Positions 52,490-60,978 of a DNA stretch of 64,000 nucleotides are shown here, piece after piece. Each line of letters begins with the position of its first letter. Position 1 is the first letter of the stretch. A model generated the notes under the pieces. The model made no database searches. It had not been told where the DNA came from and saw nothing but the letters and a program-made list of their open reading frames with translations. Location of the stretch: the NCBI RefSeq assembly GCF_042649925.1, contig NZ_JBHSAF010000001.1, positions 434,001 through 498,000 on the forward strand, read 5' to 3'. The position numbers and the translations under genes were made by a program. This DNA comes from Pseudaeromonas sharmana (GTDB taxonomy: Bacteria; Pseudomonadota; Gammaproteobacteria; Enterobacterales; Aeromonadaceae).

Positions 52490-53380
52490 TCAGGCCAGGC
52501 CGAGCACCAGTTCGACGCTAAGCAGCGGTGCGCAGTCGTGGGTCGCCTCACGCACCCGCCGGCACAACGCCTGGGCCTCGTCACGGCTGATGCCGGGCGC
52601 CTCGGGGTGCCAGTACAGCTGGATGCGCACGCGCCGCCCCTGTTTGGTCAACCGCGACTCCAGATGGCGTTGCTCGTCGCCGCGCAACACCGCATGGATG
52701 CGGGTCTCCAGCTGCTGCTGCCAGTGACGGTCCGCCGGCAGGCACAGCAGTTCGCAGCCGCCCTGATAGCTGACGCGCAGTGCCGATGGCAGCGTCAGCG
52801 CCACCATGATCAGGCTCAGCAGCGGGTCGATATAGCTGGCCAGCGGCTGCAGGCGCGTGCCCTGCAACAGAAACGACAGACCAAACGCCAGCATGACGCC
52901 AAGGCTCAGCAGGGCATCAAAGCGGAAGTAGTACTGCTCGGTAGCCAGGATCGGTGAGCGCAGGCGCCGGGCCACCCCGCCCAGCCACAGCGAGACGCCG
53001 CCACATACCAGCAGGCCGGTGAGGCCGTAGCCGATCAGTGGCCAGTCGCGGGTAGCGTAACCGCCCTCCAGCAGGCTGAGCAGCGACTTGCCCAGCGTCA
53101 GCAGGCAGATCAGCGTCAACACCACGCCCTTGAGGGTCAGCAACAGCGGTTCACAGGCGGCGAGGCCATTGGGCCGCAAGCGGCTGGCCGGTTCGCGCAA
53201 CCGATCGACGAGACCGGATTCCACGGCGATCATACTGGCGCACAACAGCGAAAACAGCGCATCCAGCCAGACGGCCTGGGAGTCGGAATAACAGGCAATG
53301 ACGATGCCGAGCAGCGCAAAGCTGCCGTCGACCAACACCAGCAATCGCAGGATGCCGGCTTCATGAGTCAGAGAAAACAT
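52490..53380 (-). CDS. Cation diffusion facilitator-like transporter
   Basis: 296 residues. About six membrane helices (10-30, 38-58, 80-105, 115-140, 155-180, 185-205) and a C-terminal cytoplasmic domain (205-296). Asp residues in helices 2 and 5 (WLDALFSLL; FRFDALLSLG) match part of the CDF metal site, but the usual paired Asp/His positions are not fully kept, so metal and activity are uncertain. The ribosome site TAAGGGGG overlaps the stop codon of an upstream 53-codon ORF, suggesting coupling. Confidence 0.85.
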   Translation of the reverse strand: MFSLTHEAGILRLLVLVDGSFALLGIVIACYSDSQAVWLDALFSLLCASMIAVESGLVDRLREPASRLRPNGLAACEPLLLTLKGVVLTLICLLTLGKSLLSLLEGGYATRDWPLIGYGLTGLLVCGGVSLWLGGVARRLRSPILATEQYYFRFDALLSLGVMLAFGLSFLLQGTRLQPLASYIDPLLSLIMVALTLPSALRVSYQGGCELLCLPADRHWQQQLETRIHAVLRGDEQRHLESRLTKQGRRVRIQLYWHPEAPGISRDEAQALCRRVREATHDCAPLLSVELVLGLA

Positions 53381-53389
53381 GCTGCCCCC

Positions 53390-53551
53390 TTAACCGCGAC
53401 GGTTAACGGGACCTTGGACATGCAACGAGGAGAGGGACCAACCTACCGGGACGGGGATGACGAACGGGGTGACGAGGGGACGGTTAAGACTCTGCAGTAA
53501 CCTGTGGTATAGCTCGTAGAGCATAAGATAGGGCAAACGCTCTGTTTGCAT
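53390..53551 (-). CDS. Small ORF translationally coupled to the cation transporter
   Basis: 53 codons, MQTERLPYLMLYELYHRLLQ at the start and VQGPVNRRG at the end. It has a perfect Shine-Dalgarno (CCAGGAGGCGTT then ATG), and its stop codon overlaps the transporter's ribosome site 10 bp before that start. An N-terminal amphipathic helix and a Pro/Val-rich middle are visible. No family recognised. It could be a leader or a small partner protein. The DNA at its end forms TTAACCGCGACGGTTAA, a perfect palindrome that might be an operator. Confidence 0.6.
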   Translation of the reverse strand: MQTERLPYLMLYELYHRLLQSLNRPLVTPFVIPVPVGWSLSSLHVQGPVNRRG

Positions 53552-53662
53552 AACGCCTCCTGGGGCAAAAATGGTATCGTGTCGTTCCTGCGCCAATTGG
53601 CGCGCAAGCAGTATGACAAGCAAGCCCGGCCGCAACAAGAGGCGGACCGACAAGGAGGGGGC

Positions 53663-54262
53663 GTGAACCTGATTTTTGATTTGGGCAATGTGCTGGTGCG
53701 GTGGGATCCGGTGGCGATCACCCGCAGTGTGGTGCCGGGACCGGGCGCGGTGCGTCTGGCCGAGCACCTGTTTGCCCATAGCGACTGGCTGGACGTGGAC
53801 CGTGGCGTCCTGACGCTGGAGCAGGCGACAGCCCGTGCCGTCGAGCGCACCGATGTGGATGAGCACATCGTTGCCGGCGCCTTTGCTGCCGTGGCGCCGT
53901 CGCTGCAACCGTTGCCCGAGAGCGTGGCGCTGCTGCGTGAGCTTCAGTCTCAGGGTCATGCGCTGTATGCGTTGTCCAACATGGGCCACGACAGCGCCCA
54001 CTGGCTGGCACAGCATGCGCCGTTCTGGGATGCCTTTCGCGGCGTCGTCATCTCGGCGCAGGAGCAACTCATCAAGCCCGAGGCGGCACTGTTCGAGCGC
54101 TTGCTGCAGCGCTATGCGCTGAGTGCCGCCGAGTGCGTGTTCATCGACGACTCCCAGGCCAACGTCGATGCGGCGCGGGCGTTGGGCATGACGGCACTGC
54201 ACTTTACCGATGCGGCCAGCTGTCGCGCCGAACTGGTTCAACTGGGAGCATTGCCCGCCTGA
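53663..54262 (+). CDS. HAD-superfamily hydrolase (HAD-IA)
   Basis: 199 residues from GTG 53663, placed by a perfect AAGGAGGGGGC site. Motif I DLGNVLVRWD (nucleophile Asp, with Asn in place of the acid at +2 as in YihX-type enzymes, where sequence is DxGxVL), motif II LYALSNMGHDS, motif III Lys in QLIKPEAALF, motif IV FIDDSQANVDAA. Likely a cytoplasmic phosphatase on small sugar or nucleotide phosphates; substrate unknown. Divergent from the small ORF and transporter. Confidence 0.9.
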   Translation: MNLIFDLGNVLVRWDPVAITRSVVPGPGAVRLAEHLFAHSDWLDVDRGVLTLEQATARAVERTDVDEHIVAGAFAAVAPSLQPLPESVALLRELQSQGHALYALSNMGHDSAHWLAQHAPFWDAFRGVVISAQEQLIKPEAALFERLLQRYALSAAECVFIDDSQANVDAARALGMTALHFTDAASCRAELVQLGALPA

Positions 54263-54768
54263 GGCGTGGCAAGCTCACGGATGAAACCAAGCATCATGCT
54301 GGAAGCACAACCGGGCCTGGATGGGGTTGCGAACCGCCTGCGAACACGCAGTAAGCGTTTTCATTCTGACCAGGCAAGAGTGTGAGCCTGATCCTAATCA
54401 ATAAACAGCCGGATCCGCCCGGTTGTCGGCTTTAGCCGCTGCGCTGAAAGTGGTACTTTTAGCGCGACTTGAAACAAATTGATACAGAGGCTGGCCGGCC
54501 CGGGGTCCGTCATCTGTCTGTCAGCTCCCTGACAATTCCGCTGCGCCGGTTGTCGGAAACCCGGTCGCCATGGCATCTGACGCGCCGTTTCGGCCGCCAC
54601 CAGACGCCGATGTGCGTTGGCATGGTTTCTGATGGTGTAAGCGGGGTTGCTCCGGGCTGTTTGCCGGGACGATTAATTTGGTGGCCATCGCTGGATGCCT
54701 GATGGGCGTTCACCCTGACCTTGAACAGCGTTGGCATCGCAGGATGCCTGCAGCAAAGCGAGGAGAGA
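54263..54768 (+). other. ackA upstream region, no gene recognised
   Basis: About 500 bp with only short shadow frames. A small hairpin GGCATC-GCAG-GATGCC (54733-54748) stands 10-20 bp before the ackA ribosome site and could affect translation. Several imperfect echoes of GGATGCCTG occur at 54690-54750. Presumably contains the ackA promoter. Confidence 0.5.
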
Positions 54769-55977
54769 ATGGATACAAGCAAAAACCAGACTGTGCTGGT
54801 ACTCAACTGTGGTAGTTCTTCACTGAAGTTCGCGATCATCAATCCCGAGAGTGGACAGCAGTACCTGAGCGGTCTGGCCGAGGCACTGACCCTCCCGGAA
54901 GCCCAAATCAGCTGGCGTTTCGGTGAGGACGGTGACAAGCAAAAAGCGGCCCTCCCTTCCGGCGCCGATCACACCGCCGCCCTGACCTTCCTGGAAGAGC
55001 AGGTGCTGCATGGCCAGCAAGGATTGCTGGACTCGCTGGTGGCGGTAGGGCACCGCGTGGTGAACGGCGGCGAATACTTCTCTGAACCTGTGCTGGTGAA
55101 TGATGAAGTCGAGCAGATCATCGAAAAATGTATCCCGCTGGCGCCACTGCACAACCCCGCCCACCTGCTGGGGATCCGCGCCGCCCGCCGTCTCTTCTCC
55201 TCCTTGCCTCACGTCCTCGTCTTCGATACCGCTTTCCACCAGACCATGCCTGCGGCCGCATTCCGTTATGCACTGCCGGACGAGCTGTATCACGAGCACG
55301 GCGTACGCCGTTACGGCATGCACGGCACCAGCCACTACTATGTCGCCGTCAAGGCCGCTGAATGGCTGGGCCAGCCGGTGGAGGAGACCAACGTCATCAC
55401 CGCCCACCTGGGTAATGGTGCCTCGGTCTGCGCGGTGAAGAACGGCAAGAGCGTCGACACCAGCATGGGCATGACTCCGCTGGAAGGGCTGATGATGGGC
55501 ACCCGTTGCGGTAACGTCGACCCGTCTATCGTCTTCTTCATGGTCGATGAGCTGGGGTACACCCTGGATCAGGTCAAGGATGTGCTGAACAAGAAGTCCG
55601 GTCTGCTCGGTATCTCCGGCAAGACCAGCGATTTTCGTGGTATCACCCAGGGCGTGGAAGAGGGCGACGAGAATGCCAAGCTGGCCTTCGACATGTTCTG
55701 CTACCGCCTGGCCAAGTTCATCGCTTCCTACTATGTCAGCCTGGGCCGTGTCGATGCGCTGGTGTTCACCGGTGGCATTGGCGAGAACTCGCTGATGATG
55801 CGCAGCCGTGTGCTGGAGCTGCTGGCACCGTTCGGCTTTGTCGAAGACGTCAAGGGCAATGAAGCCGCGCGCTTCGGTAACGGTGGTCTCATCACCGTTG
55901 CGGATTCAGCCAAGGCATTTGTCATTCCGACCAACGAAGAGCTGGTGATCGCCCAAGGCGCCGCGCGTTTCGCCTGA
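54769..55977 (+). CDS. ackA: Acetate kinase
   Basis: 402 residues (E. coli AckA 400). Interconverts acetyl phosphate plus ADP with acetate plus ATP. Signatures: VLVLNCGSSSLKFAII at the N-terminus, GMHGTSHYYVA, HLGNGASVCAVKNGKSVDTS, and the C-terminal VFTGGIGENS. Start 54769 follows CGAGGAGAG and the family N-terminus. Usually pta follows; here a strong terminator and then galE follow, so the phosphotransacetylase gene must lie elsewhere or be absent. Confidence 0.97.
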   Translation: MDTSKNQTVLVLNCGSSSLKFAIINPESGQQYLSGLAEALTLPEAQISWRFGEDGDKQKAALPSGADHTAALTFLEEQVLHGQQGLLDSLVAVGHRVVNGGEYFSEPVLVNDEVEQIIEKCIPLAPLHNPAHLLGIRAARRLFSSLPHVLVFDTAFHQTMPAAAFRYALPDELYHEHGVRRYGMHGTSHYYVAVKAAEWLGQPVEETNVITAHLGNGASVCAVKNGKSVDTSMGMTPLEGLMMGTRCGNVDPSIVFFMVDELGYTLDQVKDVLNKKSGLLGISGKTSDFRGITQGVEEGDENAKLAFDMFCYRLAKFIASYYVSLGRVDALVFTGGIGENSLMMRSRVLELLAPFGFVEDVKGNEAARFGNGGLITVADSAKAFVIPTNEELVIAQGAARFA

Positions 55978-55994
55978 CCGGTTTGTCATACCGC

Positions 55995-56024
55995 AAAGCC
56001 CGCCGATTTGGCGGGCTTTTTGTT
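55995..56024 (+). terminator. Rho-independent terminator after ackA
   Basis: AAAGCCCGCC (55995-56004), loop GATTT, GGCGGGCTTT (56010-56019), then TTTGTTT. Confidence 0.95.
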
Positions 56025-56112
56025 TCGGTTGGCAGGGGATGGGTTCCGGTTGCCGCTGCAGTCGGCTACCATGGGGCCGCTGGTTTATAACGAATAACGA
56101 AAGGAATGAGTC

Positions 56113-57126
56113 ATGCAAGTACTGGTTACCGGCGGTGCCGGCTATATCGGCAGCCATACCGTGGTTGAGCTGCTCAACGCTGGCCATGATGTTGTGGTGG
56201 TCGACAACTTCTGCAACTCGCAACCTGTGGTGCTGGATCGTATCGAGACCATCTGTCAGCGCCGGCCGGTATTCTATGAACTGGATGTGCGCGATGGTGC
56301 GGCACTGGACAAGGTGTTTGCCGCCCATGCCTTCGATGCGGTGATCCACTTCGCCGGTCTCAAGGCGGTAGGGGAGTCGTGCCGTATTCCGTTGACCTAT
56401 TACCAGAACAATATCGCCGCCACGTTGACGCTGTGCGAGGCGATGAGCCGCGCCAATGTTTTCAATCTGGTATTCAGTTCGTCGGCTACCGTATATGGCG
56501 ACCCGCAGTCGGTGCCGATCCGCGAGGATTTCCCGTTGTCGGCGACCAATCCGTATGGCCGTTCCAAGCTGATGGTCGAGGAGATTCTGCGCGATCTGGT
56601 GCGCGCCGATGAACGCTGGGGGGTGGTGCTACTGCGTTACTTCAACCCGGTCGGCGCCCACAGCAGTGGTCTGATTGGTGAAGACCCGAACGGCATTCCG
56701 AATAACCTGCTGCCGTTTATCACTCAGGTGGCGGTCGGACGCCTGCCGCAGTTGTCGGTATTCGGTGATGACTATGCGACCCCGGATGGCACTGGCGTGC
56801 GCGACTATATCCATGTCGTCGATCTGGCGATCGGCCACCTCAAGGCCTTGCAGCGTATCGTCAGCGACCGCGGTGTGTTCACCTACAACCTCGGCACCGG
56901 CAAAGGCTACTCTGTACTGGAGATGGTCAAGGCATTTGAGGCTGCATCCGGTACGGCGATCCCGTACCGCATCACGCCGCGCCGGCCAGGTGATATCGCC
57001 GAATGCTGGGCCGATGCGGCATTAGCCCGTGACGAGCTGGGCTGGCGCGCGGAACGGGGTCTTGAGCAGATGATGCAGGATAGCTGGCACTGGCAATCGA
57101 GCAATCCGCAAGGCTATAAGTGCTGA
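56113..57126 (+). CDS. galE: UDP-glucose 4-epimerase
   Basis: 337 residues (E. coli 338). NAD-dependent interconversion of UDP-glucose and UDP-galactose. Rossmann motif VTGGAGYIGSHT at residues 4-15, catalytic Ser/Tyr region SSSATVYGDPQ and NPYGRSK (YxxxK), and the substrate segment LRYFNPVGAHSSG. AAAGGAATGAGTC precedes the ATG. It precedes a WecA/WbpL-type gene by 135 bp, so it probably supplies UDP-Gal for surface polysaccharide rather than galactose catabolism (no other gal genes nearby). Confidence 0.97.
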   Translation: MQVLVTGGAGYIGSHTVVELLNAGHDVVVVDNFCNSQPVVLDRIETICQRRPVFYELDVRDGAALDKVFAAHAFDAVIHFAGLKAVGESCRIPLTYYQNNIAATLTLCEAMSRANVFNLVFSSSATVYGDPQSVPIREDFPLSATNPYGRSKLMVEEILRDLVRADERWGVVLLRYFNPVGAHSSGLIGEDPNGIPNNLLPFITQVAVGRLPQLSVFGDDYATPDGTGVRDYIHVVDLAIGHLKALQRIVSDRGVFTYNLGTGKGYSVLEMVKAFEAASGTAIPYRITPRRPGDIAECWADAALARDELGWRAERGLEQMMQDSWHWQSSNPQGYKC

Positions 57127-57261
57127 TCGGAGCTGAAGCACGATTTCCGCATTCAGCGCTAGAGTCAGGTGCAGTCCGGCAGTAAATAACGTACTATGCC
57201 TGTCTCTGCGCGGAGGTCCGCCAGGGTGTTTACAAAAAGAATGCGGTGAGCTTTTATCTCT

Positions 57262-58293
57262 ATGATGCTCTATTTCCTGTCGTTTTTTGTGCTCTGTTTC
57301 GCGATGACGGGCGTGGCCCGTCGTTATGCCATCTGGCGGCATGCGATGGCGATCCCGGAATTCCGGCATCATCATCTGGAGCCGGTACCTCGTGGCGGCG
57401 GCATTGCGCTGGTCATCACCATGATTACGCTCAATCTGCTGATGTACCGCTTTCACCTGATCGATATTGCGACGGCACGTAGCCTGAGTTTTTCCGGCTT
57501 CTTCCTGCTGCTGGCGTGTATTGCCAACGATCTCAAGCCTCTGCCTCCCCTCGGGCGCTTCGTGCTGCAGGTTGTTGCCGTGGTCTTGGCATTGATCTGG
57601 TATAACCGTGATCTGATCGTCATCGTACTCGACAGTTACCTGTACTTATCGGGTCTCTGGATCCCGGTGCTGGGTTTGCTGCTGCTCGGGCTTATCAAGC
57701 TGAATAATGTCATGAACGAGGTGGATGGCATGGTCGCCAGCCAGGCGTTCACCATGGTGTTTGCATCCGCCTGTCTGCTGGCTATCTCGGGGGAAGAGCA
57801 GTGGACTGTGCCGTTGATTCTGATCTGTGCTCCTATCCTCGGTTTTCTGGCGTGGAACTGGCCGCCGGCGCGCATCATGATGGGGGATGCCGGCAGCAGC
57901 TTCCTCGGTCTGTTCATCAGCCTGCTCGGCCTGCACCTGGCCGGAGATACCTCGATCAACCTCTGGGTCTGGCTGGTGATGATGTCGGTGTTTATCAGTG
58001 ACGTTGTGACTACGCTGGTGTGTCGCCTGTTGCGCAAGCAGGAGTGGCGGCCATCACTGCATAAGATGCACGGCTATCAGATCCTGGCGCGCCGCTGGGA
58101 CAGTCACTTCTATGTCACGCTGTTGCTGTGCGTATTGAACTGGCTGTGGCTGTTCCCGCTGGCCTGGCTGGCGATGGAGTTCGAGAACTATGGTCTTTTC
58201 ATCTGGTTTGCATCCTTGCTACCGCTGGTGGCCGGGACTCTCTATCTGCAATATCGTCCTGATGACGAGCATGAACCCCATGCTCAGCTCTGA
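57262..58293 (+). CDS. Undecaprenyl-phosphate sugar-phosphate transferase (WecA/WbpL/MraY family)
   Basis: 343 residues with about ten membrane helices. Family motifs: PVPRGGGIAL, the NNVMNEVDGM metal-site segment, IMMGDAGSSFLGLF, and the HKMHGYQ C-terminal loop. These enzymes load the first sugar-phosphate onto undecaprenyl phosphate to start O-antigen or similar glycans. The cytoplasmic Asp-Asp pair (usually LDD or IDD) reads ACIANDLKPLP, with Asn for the first Asp. Start ATG 57262 has only a distant GTGAG site. It is next to galE, away from a larger polysaccharide cluster. Confidence 0.9.
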   Translation: MMLYFLSFFVLCFAMTGVARRYAIWRHAMAIPEFRHHHLEPVPRGGGIALVITMITLNLLMYRFHLIDIATARSLSFSGFFLLLACIANDLKPLPPLGRFVLQVVAVVLALIWYNRDLIVIVLDSYLYLSGLWIPVLGLLLLGLIKLNNVMNEVDGMVASQAFTMVFASACLLAISGEEQWTVPLILICAPILGFLAWNWPPARIMMGDAGSSFLGLFISLLGLHLAGDTSINLWVWLVMMSVFISDVVTTLVCRLLRKQEWRPSLHKMHGYQILARRWDSHFYVTLLLCVLNWLWLFPLAWLAMEFENYGLFIWFASLLPLVAGTLYLQYRPDDEHEPHAQL

Positions 58294-58315
58294 GCCTGAG
58301 GCGCAACCAGATAAC

Positions 58316-58341
58316 AAAAAGCCCGCGGATGCGGGCTTTTT
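58316..58341. terminator. Bidirectional terminator between the WecA-like gene and rpiA
   Basis: AAAAAGCCCGC (58316-58326), loop GGAT, GCGGGCTTTTT (58331-58341). Serves both convergent genes. Confidence 0.95.
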
Positions 58342-58356
58342 GCATTTATCAGCCGC

Positions 58357-59016
58357 TTAGCGGCTCAGGGTGCGCACCCCTTCCGGTGCGCCGACCAGCA
58401 GCACATCTGCACCGCGATGGGCAAACAGCCCGACGGTGACAACGCCAACCAGATTGTTGAGGGTGTTTTCCAACCCCTTGGCATCGGTGATCTGCAGACC
58501 GTGGACATCGAGGATGTCATTGCCATTGTCGGTGACAACGCCCTGACGGTAGACAGGGTCGCCGCCGAGTTTACGCAGTTCGCGCGCCACATATTCGCGC
58601 GCCATCGGAATCACTTCGACCGGCAGCGGGAACTTGCCGAGCACGTCCACTTGCTTGCTGTTATCGACGATGCAGATGAAACGCTTGGCAACCGCGGCAA
58701 CGATCTTTTCGCGTGTCAGCGCGGCACCGCCGCCCTTGATCATTTCCATCTGGGCGTTGATTTCGTCGGCACCATCGACATAGATGTCAAAACCGTCAAT
58801 GTCATTCAGATCCATGACCGGAATGCCAAGCGCCTTGAGGCGTTCGGTTGAGGCGATGGAGCTGGATACCGCTGCCTGGATCTGATCCTTGATGCTGGCG
58901 AGCGCATCGATGAAAAAGTTGACGGTAGAGCCGGTGCCGACACCGACAATGGTGCCTGGCTGAACATAGGCCAGTGCTGCCTGACCGGCCGCTTTTTTCA
59001 TTTCATCTTGAGTCAC
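58357..59016 (-). CDS. rpiA: Ribose-5-phosphate isomerase A
   Basis: 219 residues, as in E. coli. Interconverts ribose 5-phosphate and ribulose 5-phosphate. Motifs: VGVGTGSTVNFFIDAL, VDGADEINAQMEMIKGGGAAL with the catalytic Asp/Glu region, and REKIVAAVAKRFICIVD. The start is GTG 59016, set by AGGAGAAGCAA and by the family N-terminus (TQDEMKKAAGQAA); longer frames are not coding. It lies 62 bp after fau and may be co-transcribed. Confidence 0.97.
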   Translation of the reverse strand: MTQDEMKKAAGQAALAYVQPGTIVGVGTGSTVNFFIDALASIKDQIQAAVSSSIASTERLKALGIPVMDLNDIDGFDIYVDGADEINAQMEMIKGGGAALTREKIVAAVAKRFICIVDNSKQVDVLGKFPLPVEVIPMAREYVARELRKLGGDPVYRQGVVTDNGNDILDVHGLQITDAKGLENTLNNLVGVVTVGLFAHRGADVLLVGAPEGVRTLSR

Positions 59017-59077
59017 TTGCTTCTCCTGCGTGTGTGGCTGCGGCGGATTATAGCGAAGAAGTGACGTCACTGCAGCG

Positions 59078-59665
59078 TCAAGCTGGCCAGTGCCAGCGAC
59101 GGGCCGGGGTGAGAATTTCCGGTAGCGGTACATCCCAGCTCTCCACCGGAATCTGTTCGACCTGCTGGCAATCGTGTGCCAGTCCGATCGGGTAGGGGCC
59201 CAGGCGGTGATGATGCCAGCTGCTCAAGGTTCGATCGTAGAAGCCGCCACCCATGCCGAGCCGGTTACCGAGCTGGTCAAATGCAACCAGCGGCGTGAAC
59301 AGGATATCTATGCTGGCTTTGCTGATGATGTGCTGACAATTGAGCTCGGGCTCGGGGATGCCAAAGCGGTTGCTGCTCATGGGGGTCGTCGGTGTGAAAT
59401 CGACAAACAGCAGATGTCCCTTGCTGAACGGGTGCAACACCGGCAGGCAGACGGCGATGTCATGCTGCCAGCACCAGGCAATCGCCTCCCGGGTATCGAG
59501 TTCACCATCGCTGGCCAGATAAAGCGCCACTCTGCGGGCGCGGCGAATCAACGGATGCTGTTCGAAATGGGGCACCAACGACAGTGCTGCCTGCCGTTGT
59601 GTCTCGGCAGGCAGTTCACGTCTGAGTTGGCGGACAGTATTACGCAGGGATTGTCTGGTAATCAT
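59078..59665 (-). CDS. fau: 5-formyltetrahydrofolate cyclo-ligase
   Basis: 195 residues. ATP-dependent conversion of 5-formyl-THF to 5,10-methenyl-THF (YgfA). Visible segments: the N-terminal basic helix ITRQSLRNTVRQLRREL, FTPLVAFDQLGNRLGMGGGFYDRTL (the conserved G-x-GxGxYDR) and PIGLAHDCQQV. In gammaproteobacteria it sits immediately downstream of 6S RNA and is transcribed with it, exactly as here. Confidence 0.95.
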   Translation of the reverse strand: MITRQSLRNTVRQLRRELPAETQRQAALSLVPHFEQHPLIRRARRVALYLASDGELDTREAIAWCWQHDIAVCLPVLHPFSKGHLLFVDFTPTTPMSSNRFGIPEPELNCQHIISKASIDILFTPLVAFDQLGNRLGMGGGFYDRTLSSWHHHRLGPYPIGLAHDCQQVEQIPVESWDVPLPEILTPARRWHWPA

Positions 59666-59670
59666 GGAAT

Positions 59671-59854
59671 GGAACCCCGGTGGTGCCGTTGCAGGTCGTG
59701 GCCCTTGAACCCAAAAGGTTCAAGGCGGAAATCTGGATCCAACCGTAGGCTTCTCGGTACGAGCCGAGCATGCTCAATAGTCAGAAGGCGACTTCCTAAG
59801 GTAAACATATCGGCTCAGGGACTTTAACCCGCTGACGCACACCCCAGGGAGAAT
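59671..59854 (-). ncRNA. ssrS: 6S RNA
   Basis: About 184 nt between zapA and fau (E. coli 6S is 183-184 nt). Conserved pieces on the minus strand: CCCTGAGCCGATAT, GAGCATGCTCGG, CCGAGAAGCCT, and the CCTTGAACC ... GGTTCAAGGG hairpin. The two ends pair to form the closing stem. It mimics an open promoter, binds sigma-70 RNA polymerase and represses transcription in stationary phase. Exact ends are estimated. Confidence 0.95.
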
Positions 59855-59867
59855 CTTTTACTAAAAT

Positions 59868-60185
59868 TTATTGGCGCAACAGTCTTCCCTGCTCCTGCAG
59901 GGCTTCTTCTATGGTCGTTTGCAGCATTCTGATGCGCTGATCCATAGTTTCAGAGTATTGGCGGTTCTTGTTTTTTTCAAGTGCCAATTCATGACAAAAA
60001 TTAAGTGCCGCCATAACTGCCAACTGCTCGTTGTTGCTGCTACGGGAACGTTGACGCATTTGAGCCAGCAGCTCGTTAAGCTCGGCAGCGGCAGCGCGCA
60101 AAGCACCACCCTGACCGGTTTGGCAAGAAAGCTTATAGATGCGTCCCATGATATTGATTTCTACCGCTTCAATCCCGGTGGTCAT
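59868..60185 (-). CDS. zapA: Cell division protein ZapA
   Basis: 105 residues. An N-terminal ZapA fold (VEINIMGRIYKLSCQTGQ) and a C-terminal coiled coil (about 65-105). It binds and bundles FtsZ at the division ring. TGAGGATCGC precedes the ATG. Divergent from ygfB across 168 bp; upstream of ssrS and fau in the usual gammaproteobacterial order. Confidence 0.95.
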   Translation of the reverse strand: MTTGIEAVEINIMGRIYKLSCQTGQGGALRAAAAELNELLAQMRQRSRSSNNEQLAVMAALNFCHELALEKNKNRQYSETMDQRIRMLQTTIEEALQEQGRLLRQ

Positions 60186-60353
60186 GCGATCCTCAGTGTC
60201 TCTTCTTGCTGCGGGGGCTGGATTCTTAAGGGGCGACTATATAGTGCAGATCCCCAAGTTTCAAGGCTTGGCTGGCCGCCAAACAGTGGCAGTGATAGGA
60301 TCATCGCCTTTATTCCGAGTGAATGCCGATTTCTTGTTCAGGGGAACCAAATA

Positions 60354-60923
60354 ATGAGCACACACAATCTGTTTGAGCACTACGAAGAGGCCTCAGCCCT
60401 GCTGTCATCCCAGGATGTCATGGCTTCTCCGGCGGAGTTGCATGGCGTGCTGTGCGGGTTGTTGTGTGGTGGTGCTCCGATAGCCAAGAGCCTGTGGTTG
60501 CAGGAGTTCAATGATCTGGTTAACGACGGAGCTCCCTTGCCGGAAGGGGTGACCAGCTGGTTGCGCGAGCTGTTTGCCGAGACCTTGGCGGGTTTGAGCG
60601 AGCAGAAGAGCCTGGTCCTGCTGCTGCCGGATGATGACGAAGGGCTGGATGAGCGTCTGCTGGCCATGGCCGAATGGGCTCAGGCATTTTTGGCCGGGTT
60701 TGCCGTCATGCAGCGTGACCTGAACAAGGTCTCGGAAGAGTTGCAGGAGATGCTGGGTGACATCAGTCAAATCACCCAGCTCGATCAGGAGCTGGAAGAG
60801 AATGCCAGCGAGACCGAAGCCGATTATGTCGTCATCTACGAACACCTCAAGTTGGGGACCATGATGGCCTTTGAGGAGTGCGGGGTACGTCTTGCCGACG
60901 ACGCCTCACCGACCATCCACTGA
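60354..60923 (+). CDS. ygfB: YgfB/UPF0149 family protein
   Basis: 189 residues (E. coli YgfB 192). All-helical, with PAELHGVLCGLLCGGAP near the N-terminus, and AMAEWAQAFLAGFAVMQ and ADYVVIYEHLKLGTMM later; these are family hallmarks. Function is not settled. In Pseudomonas a homolog affects AlpA-dependent antitermination. Start ATG 60354 follows CAGGGGAACC; the longer frame back to 59871 crosses zapA and is not real. In many relatives pepP follows; here ubiH follows directly 55 bp on. Confidence 0.93.
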   Translation: MSTHNLFEHYEEASALLSSQDVMASPAELHGVLCGLLCGGAPIAKSLWLQEFNDLVNDGAPLPEGVTSWLRELFAETLAGLSEQKSLVLLLPDDDEGLDERLLAMAEWAQAFLAGFAVMQRDLNKVSEELQEMLGDISQITQLDQELEENASETEADYVVIYEHLKLGTMMAFEECGVRLADDASPTIH

Positions 60924-60978
60924 GATAGACCCAACTGTTACGCAGCTGATCCAACCGGCCAAGTGTAGGAATGCAAGC

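Noticed and set aside
53390..54241. Long minus-strand frame over the HAD gene
   Set aside because: The plus-strand HAD protein has all four motifs and a perfect ribosome site. Only the last 53 codons of the minus frame, which have their own ribosome site, were kept.
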